64,000 nt of DNA from Aminobacter niigataensis (lineage in GTDB: Bacteria > Pseudomonadota > Alphaproteobacteria > Rhizobiales > Rhizobiaceae), in contig NZ_JACHOT010000001.1 of assembly GCF_014200015.1 (NCBI RefSeq), positions 124,001 to 188,000 on the forward strand, in the 5' to 3' direction. Positions 1 through 6,906 of this stretch are shown one piece after another. Both the position numbers and the translations under genes were made by a program. Numbering within the stretch: the first letter of the stretch is position 1; every line of letters begins with the position of its first letter. Under the pieces are notes generated by a model. That model had not been told where the DNA came from. It saw nothing but the letters and a program-made list of their open reading frames with translations, and did not search any database.

Positions 1-654
1 GCCGACATGCCGCAGACGAAGGCCGAATTCCACGTCGAGGCCGCCATATTGCATGTCCTCGTTGAAGCCGTTGATCTGGATCGCCTGGCTCCTAAGGCAT
101 GACGCACTGTGGCCGTTCCAGGTCGGCCGTGCCGGTGATAGCCGGTTCAGCCATTCGTCGAACGGACTTGTGGCTACTACTTTCAGCAGCTTAGAGGTGA
201 AGGGAAGCCCGTGCCGCATCAACCAGAAGGCGTTGAACGCCTGCTGTCCGGCAATGTCGTCTTGCGTCAATGCCTTGGACACGTTGGGCGGAAGCTTGAA
301 ATAGCCGCCGGTCAGGAAGCGATCCGGTTGCGCCAACCGCGTGTGCACCTCCACGAAGTCCCGGCGCGGCACGCAGTCGCCATCGGTGAGCAGGATGCGT
401 TCGCCTTGCGCTACAGCGATCGCCTTGTTCAGTATCCGGCATTTCTGGAAACCTTCATCGGGCTGCCAGACGTGTGCGATCGGGACCGGACTGTTGGGCG
501 CCATCGCCGCGAGCATTTCGCGGGTTTCGTCACTGGAGCCGTCATCGGCAATCACGAGTTCGAAATCATGGCGGTCCTGGGCGAAATAGCCCCACAGCAC
601 CTTCTGGAGCCAGAGCGGTGAATTGTAGGTGGAGATGATGACGCTTGTCTGCAT
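1..654 (-). CDS. GT2-family glycosyltransferase (partial, C-terminus beyond window)
   Basis: The reading frame opens at the ATG ending at 654 and stays open to the window edge, giving 218 residues. It starts MQTSVIISTYNSPLWLQKVL, the nucleotide-sugar-binding beginning of a GT-A fold family 2 enzyme, followed by IADDGSSDETREML and the metal-binding stretch LLTDGDCVPR (DxD-type). Further on, FNGFNEDM-like and GGLDVEFGLRLRH sequences resemble the C-terminal galactosyltransferase-like part of such enzymes. It probably acts in the cytoplasm on surface polysaccharide or LPS. Two more glycosyltransferase-like genes lie upstream on the same strand. Donor sugar and acceptor cannot be told. Confidence 0.88.
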   Translation of the reverse strand, partial: MQTSVIISTYNSPLWLQKVLWGYFAQDRHDFELVIADDGSSDETREMLAAMAPNSPVPIAHVWQPDEGFQKCRILNKAIAVAQGERILLTDGDCVPRRDFVEVHTRLAQPDRFLTGGYFKLPPNVSKALTQDDIAGQQAFNAFWLMRHGLPFTSKLLKVVATSPFDEWLNRLSPARPTWNGHSASCLRSQAIQINGFNEDMQYGGLDVEFGLRLRHVG

Positions 655-683
655 GCTTTTCGTCCTGGTTCGCTCCAAACCTG

Positions 684-1532
684 TCAGCTCGAACGCGGAA
701 ACCCGTATTTCCTGACCATATTCTGGATGCACCGGTCGTTCGCGCCGCCGATGAGGTTCTCGGCCTGCAATGACGTCGTCTGGCTGCCTGGCCAGTCTAT
801 GATCTTGGCCTTTCCCGGCAGCTTTTCGCCGACATGTCCGTTCATCCGCCACATCCAATATAGCCATACGTCGTCGGCGCTCGGGCTCAACTCCGAGAAG
901 AGCGCGACGTTACATACGTCCTCATGGAAGGCGTCCGGCGGGTAGAGAACTCCCATCACGCCCGTCGGAAAGATGAGCGGAGAGGTTGCGGCCGGTGCGA
1001 TATCCCGTCGCCAATCCACGTAGGGTGCTGGATCACCATTGCCTGTCACAGCGATCCGGTGCGCGCGATGGCATATGACATGCCTCTTGGAAGGATTGTA
1101 TGCGACTGTGAGCTTTTCGACGCAATCCGCCCGGTAGTAGACGTCGTCGTCCACGGTGATGACGAAGCAATCCTTGTGGTTTTGCAGTGTGGGTATGATT
1201 TTCGTGTAGGCCCGCATGTCGGTGCAGGTGGCGATTTCAAGGCCGTGCCCGCGCAGTTCGAGAACGTTCTCGGGTACCAGCGGGTAATCCTCGTGGGATA
1301 CCCACAGGATGGTCGTGTCTGGTCGGACAGTCTGAAAAAGGATCGACTTCAGCGTGAGCGCCAACGTGTCGAAGCGCCCCGGGTAGCTCGTCAGAGAGAC
1401 AATCAGAGGCTTCGGCAGGCCGTGTGTCCGGGCCCCCCCAAGGGACGCTGACCGGTCATCAATCTCCTTCAATGCCCGTTTGAGCCTGACGCTCTTCTTC
1501 AGCGCTTTGAATTTTGCCGGGATATTGAGCAT
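684..1532 (-). CDS. Glycosyltransferase family protein (GT-A fold)
   Basis: The 282-residue product contains a conserved opening, PLIVSLTSYPGRFDTLALTLKS, and a canonical acidic metal-binding motif in FVITVDDDVYYRADCVEKL. It ends with a segment rich in Trp and Asp (SPSADDVWLYWMWRMNG) typical of small bacterial glycosyltransferases. The chosen ATG at 1532 follows the upstream stop codon by five bases, with a GGGAAAG sequence ahead. An in-frame ATG at 1565 would overlap the upstream gene by 28 bases. The tight spacing suggests co-transcription with the preceding gene. Role in surface glycan assembly is inferred from context. Confidence 0.82.
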   Translation of the reverse strand: MLNIPAKFKALKKSVRLKRALKEIDDRSASLGGARTHGLPKPLIVSLTSYPGRFDTLALTLKSILFQTVRPDTTILWVSHEDYPLVPENVLELRGHGLEIATCTDMRAYTKIIPTLQNHKDCFVITVDDDVYYRADCVEKLTVAYNPSKRHVICHRAHRIAVTGNGDPAPYVDWRRDIAPAATSPLIFPTGVMGVLYPPDAFHEDVCNVALFSELSPSADDVWLYWMWRMNGHVGEKLPGKAKIIDWPGSQTTSLQAENLIGGANDRCIQNMVRKYGFPRSS

Positions 1533-1537
1533 GGCGC

Positions 1538-2329
1538 CTAGCTTTCCCAATGCTTTCGCAGCCATTCCGTGTCGCCGATCCGGCGATACCAGCGCTGTCC
1601 GCCGCCGGCCAGAACCTCGCTCATCTTCGGGCTGCCAGCGAAGACGACGATGCGCGCTCCTGGCGGCACGGTCGGGTCCTGCAGGAAGCTCTTGAAGTGG
1701 CGAGGCACGCAATGGTTTTTGTAGCTGACGCACCATTCGCGTGGCCAGTATTGCAGGTTGCCATGCGCCGCAAGCTGCGCGCTCTGGAATTGCTGGGAGA
1801 TCTCGTACCGGTCGAGCGCGCCGGCCGGATCGGCGACGTATGCGTCGAGAATATAGGCATGGGCGCCGATCTCGTAGCGAAACACGGAACTGTTGCCTAC
1901 GGACGCAAGGAAGCGATCGCGCTTTCGATTGAGCTTGCGCAGCGGCTTGCTCCGGAAAAGATCATCGTCACGGATGATGAGGAATTCGCCCGGCTGCTCG
2001 AAGAAGGGGTCGAGATCATCAACGACCACGAGGTCGAGGTCGAGGAAAAGTGTCGTGCCTTGCAGGTCGGCCAGATCGCGGCGGAAAAGAGCGAGCTTGC
2101 GCCAACGTCTGTCTTGTCGGCCGGTGGGCAAGTCCAGAGTGGGGAGCGGCAACGCCTCGATATCTTTGTCCAACCCGGTGGTATCGTCCGTGAAGCAGAC
2201 GAAGCGATGCGGACGCTTCAGATGCTTAGCGACGCCGCGGCGCAGATTGTTGACGTATTCCGGGCCGTAGAGCGATCCCCATTTTATGCAGATCACATTG
2301 ACTGCATTGTCCAGACCTGAATTCGGCAT
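1538..2329 (-). CDS. Glycosyltransferase-like protein (GT8-type features)
   Basis: The 263-residue protein begins MPNSGLDNAVNVICIKWGSLYG and carries LFLDLDLVVVDDLDPFF, an acidic DxD-containing motif expected of retaining glycosyltransferases that bind UDP-sugars through a metal ion. The ICIKWGSLYGPEYVNNL opening and PREWCVSYKNHC later are seen in a bacterial family often found in capsule or LPS loci. An upstream TTG at 2365 would add 12 residues, but ATG at 2329 is preferred. It heads a three-gene minus-strand glycosyltransferase group. Its specificity is unknown. Confidence 0.78.
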   Translation of the reverse strand: MPNSGLDNAVNVICIKWGSLYGPEYVNNLRRGVAKHLKRPHRFVCFTDDTTGLDKDIEALPLPTLDLPTGRQDRRWRKLALFRRDLADLQGTTLFLDLDLVVVDDLDPFFEQPGEFLIIRDDDLFRSKPLRKLNRKRDRFLASVGNSSVFRYEIGAHAYILDAYVADPAGALDRYEISQQFQSAQLAAHGNLQYWPREWCVSYKNHCVPRHFKSFLQDPTVPPGARIVVFAGSPKMSEVLAGGGQRWYRRIGDTEWLRKHWES

Positions 2330-2569
2330 CTTACCGTTCTGCTCCGCTCTCAGCCTGTTCGCCAAATACGTTCATGAATACACTTGTAACTCACTGCGAA
2401 CCACATTCTAACCTTGGGAGCCGAGCCAATGACCATTTCGTCCGGTTTCTTCTAGCCGGAAACGGCCCAACTTCCATCGTGGTGAAATTATCGCCTGAGG
2501 AGCAGGCGACCTTCTAGATGAGACCGCCGTCCATGTCCATTCGGACGCTGCCGAAGGAGCGTCCCGCCC

Positions 2570-3040
2570 CTAAATCCCCACCAGTCCTTCATCCTTCACC
2601 TGCCGGATCGTCAGTGCGGTGCGCACCGTATCGACGTTGGGTGACGAGGTCAGTTCCTCGATGACGAAAGTCTGGAAGGTGCCGAGATCGGGAGCCAGGC
2701 AGTGCAGCATGAAGTCGGATTCGCCCGAGACCATCCAGGCGCTGCGCACGATCGGCCAGTTGCGCGTGCGGTCGGCGAAGGCCTTGAGGTCGACTTCGGA
2801 CTGGCGGTTGAGGCCGACGAGGCAGAAGGCGACGACGTCCATGCCGAGAGCAGGGGCGTTGAGCAAGGCGCGGTAGCGCTGGATGATGCCTTCGTCCTCC
2901 AGCCGCTTGACCCGGCGCAGGCAGGGCGGCGCCGAGATGCCGACGCGGCGCGACAGTTCGACATTGGTCATGCGGCCGTCATCCTGCAACTCGCGCAGGA
3001 TCTTCCAGTCGATGGCGTCGAGGTCGGCCTTGATCGGCAT
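2570..3040 (-). CDS. Lrp/AsnC-family transcriptional regulator
   Basis: The 156-residue protein starts MPIKADLDAIDWKILRELQDDGRMTNVELSRRVGISAPPCLRRVKRLEDEGII, the standard winged helix-turn-helix of the Lrp/AsnC family. A RAM (ligand-binding, oligomerisation) domain follows with the conserved AWMVSGESDFMLHCLAPDL. It is transcribed away from trxB. In Sinorhizobium meliloti an lrp-like gene occupies the same place beside trxB and lsrB. A 19-bp dyad lies 15 bases upstream of its start, which suggests autoregulation. The ligand, probably an amino acid, cannot be deduced. Confidence 0.93.
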   Translation of the reverse strand: MPIKADLDAIDWKILRELQDDGRMTNVELSRRVGISAPPCLRRVKRLEDEGIIQRYRALLNAPALGMDVVAFCLVGLNRQSEVDLKAFADRTRNWPIVRSAWMVSGESDFMLHCLAPDLGTFQTFVIEELTSSPNVDTVRTALTIRQVKDEGLVGI

Positions 3041-3055
3041 GTTCGCTCCAGGTCT

Positions 3056-3074
3056 TGCGCAAGAATCTTGCGCA
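3056..3074. promoter_or_regulatory. 19-bp inverted repeat, candidate Lrp operator
   Basis: Arms TGCGCAAGA and TCTTGCGCA are perfectly complementary with one base between them. The site lies 15 bp upstream of the Lrp/AsnC gene start, in the divergent region shared with trxB. Lrp/AsnC regulators commonly bind dyads of about this size and repress their own gene. The assignment to this regulator is inference from position. Confidence 0.65.
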
Positions 3075-3282
3075 TCCTTGTAATTAAACTACTCGCAGCC
3101 ATTGGGAAGCCCAAGCTTCAGAAATCGCCGCGGGGCATGGGCGCGTTCCCTCGGAGATCAAGCTTTCGGGGGAGTAACATCTTGTCGCCTTGCGCGGGGC
3201 AGGGGTGAACACCTAGATTAGAGGCGATCTGCGCCCCGTCTTGCGGGGTGCTGCTTTTTTCATCGACCACGAAGGCCCCACG

Positions 3283-4257
3283 ATGACCGCCAAACATGCG
3301 CCAGTCCTCATCATCGGTTCGGGTCCTGCCGGATACACGGCAGCGATCTATGCGGCGCGCGCCATGCTCAAGCCGATGCTCGTCGCTGGCATGCAGCAGG
3401 GCGGCCAGTTGATGATAACCACCGACGTCGAGAACTATCCGGGCTTCGCCGAACCGATCCAGGGGCCCTGGCTGATGGAGCAGATGCGGGCGCAGGCCGA
3501 GCATGTCGGCACCGAGATGGTCCACGACATCATCACCGAGGTCGATCTCGACGTGCGGCCGTTCCGCGCCAAGGGCGATTCCGGCACGATCTACACGGCC
3601 GACGCGCTGATCATCGCCACCGGGGCTCAGGCCAAATGGCTCGGCCTACCGAGCGAGCAGGTGTTCCAGGGCTTTGGCGTTTCGGCATGCGCCACCTGCG
3701 ACGGCTTCTTCTACCGCGGCAAGGACGTGGTGGTGGTCGGCGGCGGCAACTCGGCGGTTGAGGAGGCACTCTACCTCTCCAATCTCGCCAAGACGGTGAC
3801 GGTGGTTCACCGGCGCGACCATTTCCGCGCCGAGCGCATCCTGCAGGAGCGGCTGTTTGCCAAGGACAATATCAAGGTGATCTGGGATCACGCAGTCGAA
3901 GAGATCGTCGGTGCTGCGGCGCAGAAGCCGCTGCCGCCTTCGGTCAACGGTATCAGGCTCAAGAACGTACACACGGGTGCTGTCACCGAAATGGCGACCG
4001 ACGGCGTATTCGTGGCGATCGGCCATGCGCCGGCGGTCGAGCTGTTCGTCGGCAAGCTGAAGCAGAAGCCGAACGGCTATCTCTGGACCGAGGCGAACTC
4101 GACGCGCACCAACGTGCCGGGCGTGTTCGCCGCCGGCGACGTGACCGACGACATCTATCGCCAGGCGGTGACGGCTGCGGGCCTTGGCTGCATGGCCGCC
4201 CTCGAAGCTGAAAAGTATCTCGCGGGAATTGAAGTGCATCGCGAAGCGGCCGAATAG
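3283..4257 (+). CDS. trxB: Thioredoxin-disulfide reductase
   Basis: The 324-residue flavoprotein transfers electrons from NADPH through FAD to thioredoxin in the cytoplasm. The FAD-binding GSGPAG motif is at residues 12-17, the redox-active Cys-Ala-Thr-Cys at 136-139 (ACATCDGFFYRG), the NADPH-binding VVGGGNSAVEE follows, and FAAGDVTD closes the FAD site near the C-terminus. Length and motif order match the low-molecular-weight bacterial TrxB. ATG at 3283 was chosen because it gives the canonical N-terminus; the frame is open further upstream. LsrB follows after 32 bases and the Lrp gene is divergent, a conserved rhizobial order. Confidence 0.97.
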   Translation: MTAKHAPVLIIGSGPAGYTAAIYAARAMLKPMLVAGMQQGGQLMITTDVENYPGFAEPIQGPWLMEQMRAQAEHVGTEMVHDIITEVDLDVRPFRAKGDSGTIYTADALIIATGAQAKWLGLPSEQVFQGFGVSACATCDGFFYRGKDVVVVGGGNSAVEEALYLSNLAKTVTVVHRRDHFRAERILQERLFAKDNIKVIWDHAVEEIVGAAAQKPLPPSVNGIRLKNVHTGAVTEMATDGVFVAIGHAPAVELFVGKLKQKPNGYLWTEANSTRTNVPGVFAAGDVTDDIYRQAVTAAGLGCMAALEAEKYLAGIEVHREAAE

Positions 4258-4289
4258 GCCGGCCAGACGCCTGACATAAGAGGGGAAAA

Positions 4290-5186
4290 ATGGCGTTGGA
4301 TTGGGATAAGTTGCGCGTGTTTCACGCAGCGGCGGAGGCTGGCTCTTTCACGCATGCGGCGGAGACGCTGAGGCTGTCGCAGTCGGCCATCTCACGCCAG
4401 GTCAGCGCGCTCGAGCACGACATCGGCGTGCCTCTGTTCCACCGCCACGCGCGCGGCCTGGTGCTGACCGAGCAGGGCGAGATGCTGTTCCGCACCGCCC
4501 ACGACGTGCTGATGAAGCTCGAGACGATCAAGACCAGGCTGACCGAGACCAAGGACAGGCCGTCGGGCGTGTTACGCGTGACGACAACGGTCGGCCTCGG
4601 CGCCGGCTGGCTGACCGAGCGCATCCAGGAGTTCCTCGCACTCTATCCCGACATCCAGCTGCAGCTGATCCTCGCCAACGAGGAGCTCGACCTGACCATG
4701 CGCCAGGCCGACTGCGCCATCCGCCTGCGCCAGCCGCAGCAGCCCGACCTGATCCAGCGCCGGCTGTTCACCGTGCATTTCCACCTCTATGCCTCGCCGG
4801 CCTACGTCAACAAATTTGGCAAGCCGGCGTCGATCGCCGAGCTCAAGAGCCACCGCATCGTCACCTTCGGCCTGCCGGTGCCGACGCATCTGAGCGAACT
4901 CAACTGGCTGGAGACGGTCGGTGACTTCGAGGGCGGTCAGCGCGTGCCGACGCTGCAGATCAACGACATCCTGTCGATCAAGAAGGCGGTGCAGACCGGT
5001 GCCGGCATCGCCATGCTGCCCGACTATGTCGTGGGCAAGGACGACGGGCTGGTGCAGCTCCTGCCCGAAACCGAGGTGCCGTCCTTCGACACCTATTTCG
5101 CCTATCCCGACACGATGAAGGAACAGGCCAAGCTGCACGTGTTCCGCGACTTCGTCATCTCCAAGGCACGCAGCTGGGCCTTCTGA
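4290..5186 (+). CDS. lsrB: LysR-type regulator, LsrB/VtlR orthologue
   Basis: The 298-residue protein has the LysR winged HTH at residues 5-64 (FHAAAEAGSFTHAAETLRLSQSAISRQVSALE) and a type 2 periplasmic-binding-protein effector domain after residue 93. Its position directly after trxB matches lsrB of Sinorhizobium meliloti. LsrB there affects LPS, redox response and symbiosis, and the Brucella relative VtlR controls AbcR small RNAs (recalled from literature). Only one cysteine is visible (Cys142, in RQADCAIR), which bears on any thiol-sensing role. An AbcR-like RNA gene with a LysR-type dyad lies 0.8 kb downstream. Orthology rests on synteny and family, not alignment. Confidence 0.85.
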   Translation: MALDWDKLRVFHAAAEAGSFTHAAETLRLSQSAISRQVSALEHDIGVPLFHRHARGLVLTEQGEMLFRTAHDVLMKLETIKTRLTETKDRPSGVLRVTTTVGLGAGWLTERIQEFLALYPDIQLQLILANEELDLTMRQADCAIRLRQPQQPDLIQRRLFTVHFHLYASPAYVNKFGKPASIAELKSHRIVTFGLPVPTHLSELNWLETVGDFEGGQRVPTLQINDILSIKKAVQTGAGIAMLPDYVVGKDDGLVQLLPETEVPSFDTYFAYPDTMKEQAKLHVFRDFVISKARSWAF

Positions 5187-5208
5187 GGCCCGGTTCCCAG
5201 GCACGGCA

Positions 5209-5751
5209 TCAGCCATCGCCGCGCCACGGCGTGAGGCGCGGCAGCCAGCCGGGCACGTTGTTGCGGTAGGCTTGGTATTGCGCGCCATAGCGGCGCGTCA
5301 GGACCGGCTCTTCATAGAAACGCACGAAGGCGGCCATGGCGGCGCCGATGGCAATCGCATAGGCAACGAGCGGCCCGTGCGCGAAGATCAGCGCCTGGCC
5401 GAGGATGATCGCCAGTACGGCGACATACATCGGGTTGCGGACGTGGCGATAGGCGCCGCCGATGACCAGCCGTTCGGTCGGCGCGACCGGGGCAGGCGTG
5501 CCCGAACCCTCCACAGCGAAGCGGGCGAAGGCATGCAGCAGCACGCCGAGCCCGACCGCGACGAGCATTGAACCTGAGATGACGAACGCCGCGCTGGCCA
5601 GGGGCAGGCCATGGTTTGCCGTGAGCAGCCAGGGAACCAGGCCGGCAACGATGCCGGGTGCGGCCAGGAAGAAGACGGCGCTGCCGAGCACTGCGGATGG
5701 TTTGCGCAAAGCCTGCACTCCCATTGATCGTGTTGCTTGGAGATTGCGCAT
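5209..5751 (-). CDS. Isoprenylcysteine carboxyl methyltransferase-family membrane protein
   Basis: The product has about 180 residues and several hydrophobic segments (VLGSAVFFLAAPGIVAGLVPWL, ALIFAHGPLVAYAIAIGAAMAAFV). Its C-terminus has the motif signature of the ICMT/PEMT-type integral membrane methyltransferases: GAYRHVRNPMYVAVL followed by FYEEPVLTRRYGAQYQAYRNNVPGWLPR. These enzymes methylate small or lipid substrates with S-adenosylmethionine; the bacterial substrate is unknown. ATG at 5751 is preferred, with 5724 an alternative, and neither has a strong ribosome-binding site. The gene is convergent with lsrB, leaving only 22 bases between the stops. Confidence 0.82.
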   Translation of the reverse strand: MRNLQATRSMGVQALRKPSAVLGSAVFFLAAPGIVAGLVPWLLTANHGLPLASAAFVISGSMLVAVGLGVLLHAFARFAVEGSGTPAPVAPTERLVIGGAYRHVRNPMYVAVLAIILGQALIFAHGPLVAYAIAIGAAMAAFVRFYEEPVLTRRYGAQYQAYRNNVPGWLPRLTPWRGDG

Positions 5752-5943
5752 GGTGCCGTTTCTGCCGCAACAATGGCCTGGTGCTGCCCGAACCGGCGCC
5801 ATTGCACTGCAGCATGGAATTCGGTGGCACTTTCGCTGAAAATCCCCGCTCCAAAGTGCGTTGCAGCATCGACATCTTGCGTATTTCGCCGCAAATTCTG
5901 GTCCTATCGGGCCTCTAACATTGTTGGACCACAGCTCGTGCCT

Positions 5944-5966
5944 TTTTGCATGCGTGCGTTGCAAAA
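5944..5966. promoter_or_regulatory. LysR-type dyad upstream of the AbcR-like RNA promoter
   Basis: TTTTGCA (5944-5950) and TGCAAAA (5960-5966) form a perfect 7-bp inverted repeat around a 9-base spacer. It fits the T-N11-A type interrupted dyad bound by LysR regulators. Its centre lies about 54 bp before the predicted RNA start, a normal activation position. LsrB, encoded 0.8 kb away, is the obvious candidate, but that link is inferred. Confidence 0.6.
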
Positions 5967-5972
5967 TAGATG

Positions 5973-6001
5973 CTTGTTTGTTGGGCATGGAGAGCACATA
6001 T
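5973..6001 (+). promoter_or_regulatory. Predicted sigma-70 promoter of the AbcR-like RNA
   Basis: CTTGTT at 5973-5978 and ACATAT at 5996-6001 are separated by exactly 17 bases. They resemble the rhizobial housekeeping consensus CTTGAC-N17-CTATAT. Transcription would begin around 6008-6010. Confidence 0.55.
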
Positions 6002-6008
6002 ATTGATC

Positions 6009-6130
6009 ATCTCCAGGGCGCGTTCCTCCTCCCATTAGCGCCCTCGAGTGTTCCCCTCTGGAGGTTAGCCTTAATCGGCACTTCCAAACAAACTCAGCCG
6101 GATCTTCTTGGATCCGGCTTTTTTGTTGCC
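6009..6130 (+). ncRNA. AbcR / alpha-r15-type trans-acting small RNA
   Basis: No coding frame fits here, yet the stretch has a promoter, a body and a strong terminator. It contains two pyrimidine-rich, anti-Shine-Dalgarno-like segments, CCTCCCATTAGCGC (about 6026-6039) and GTTCCCCTCTGG (about 6049-6060). Such loops are the hallmark of AbcR (alpha-r15) RNAs, which bind Hfq and block translation of ABC-transporter mRNAs in rhizobia, Agrobacterium and Brucella. The length of roughly 120 nt also agrees. The proximity to an LsrB/VtlR-type gene matches the known VtlR-AbcR2 regulatory relationship in Brucella. The family call is from remembered consensus, so a covariance-model search would settle it. 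Confidence 0.72.
6100..6128 (+). terminator. Rho-independent terminator of the AbcR-like RNA
   Basis: The arms AGCCGGATC and GATCCGGCT pair around a short TTCTTG loop and are followed directly by a run of six T residues, a textbook intrinsic terminator and the expected 3' end of an AbcR RNA. Confidence 0.85.
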
Positions 6131-6371
6131 CGCTTCCAGGCGATCCAGCCCACGTAACAGTGACATGTAACCCCGGGTAACGTTCCCCGAACACACTGAC
6201 GCGCCTAGTTTTTGCTTGGACGCGGTGATGGCGCGCCGGGAGATGGGGGCATCACCCGTGCGAGCCAGGGCTCAGGCAAAGCGCCGCGTCCAGCAGATTG
6301 CCAACGACCCAAGACGTTGGCCACGTAGCGGCGGACCTGCCGTCCCGCCTCCCGCGGAACGGTCCGCAAAA
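6131..6371 (+). other. Non-coding stretch ending in an orphan terminator
   Basis: No convincing gene is seen between the AbcR-like RNA and the strong hairpin at 6372. A TTG-started frame at 6216 runs straight through the terminator and is rejected. The stretch contains another GTTCCCC element near 6182 and a CCTCCCGCGG element near 6348. A second, diverged small RNA is therefore possible but unproven. Confidence 0.35.
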
Positions 6372-6416
6372 AAGCGGTGCCCGAGGATTGCCTCGGGCAC
6401 CGCTTTTGTTTTTTCC
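6372..6416. terminator. Strong bidirectional intrinsic terminator
   Basis: The stem AGCGGTGCCCGAGG / CCTCGGGCACCGCT has a four-base loop, with an A-run before and a T-run after. It can act on either strand. No annotated plus-strand gene ends just before it, so it may end a small RNA. For minus-strand transcripts there is no obvious gene either, since the GFA-family gene downstream is on the plus strand. Confidence 0.8.
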
Positions 6417-6495
6417 GGGACGTGTGTTTTACGTCGGGCGAGAGCCTGTGATTCCGTTTTCCTGATCACTGGCAGAAGCATTCGTGGGGGACAGC

Positions 6496-6903
6496 ATGAG
6501 CAAGGTATCGGCAGCAAAGCTGCCAACCTATTCCGGCGGCTGCCTTTGCGGTGCCGTTCGCTTCGAGGCTCTCGGGCGTGCCGCCAAGCCGCACACATGT
6601 TCATGCCGTTCCTGCCAGCGCCACACCGGTGCGTTGACCGCCTCCTGGGTTGAGTTTGCCAGCGGGGAGGTCAGGTGGACCGGACCTGGTGGTGTGCCAT
6701 CGCTCTATCGCTCTTCGGACTATTCGAGCCGCGCCTTTTGTCCCGCCTGCGGCAGTTCGCTTGGCGCAGTCGACGATGAACCCGTCGTGGCATTGTTGCT
6801 CGGTGTCTTCGACAAGCCTGGCGCGGTTGAGCTGATGCCGACCGCCCATTCGTTCGAGGACGGGCGGCCGAAATGGTGGCACGTCGAGGTCGAGGCCGGG
6901 TAG
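6496..6903 (+). CDS. GFA-fold (CENP-V/GFA family) zinc protein
   Basis: The 135-residue protein begins at the ATG that follows a TGGGGGAC ribosome-binding sequence; a GTG 12 bases earlier is less likely. It has the zinc-binding cysteine pattern of the glutathione-dependent formaldehyde-activating family: GGCLCGAVRFE, then HTCSCRSCQRHTGA, then FCPACGSSLG. Most members are annotated as GFA-family proteins of unknown substrate and only some bind S-hydroxymethylglutathione. It is convergent with msrP, with only three bases between the stops. Confidence 0.9.
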   Translation: MSKVSAAKLPTYSGGCLCGAVRFEALGRAAKPHTCSCRSCQRHTGALTASWVEFASGEVRWTGPGGVPSLYRSSDYSSRAFCPACGSSLGAVDDEPVVALLLGVFDKPGAVELMPTAHSFEDGRPKWWHVEVEAG

Positions 6904-6906
6904 GGC

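Noticed and set aside
6-654. Plus-strand frames over the first glycosyltransferase
   Set aside because: They are shadows of the minus-strand GT2 frame, which has clear family motifs and runs to the window edge.
6216-6653. TTG-started frame through the terminator region
   Set aside because: It reads straight through a strong intrinsic terminator and overlaps the GFA-family gene in a different frame.
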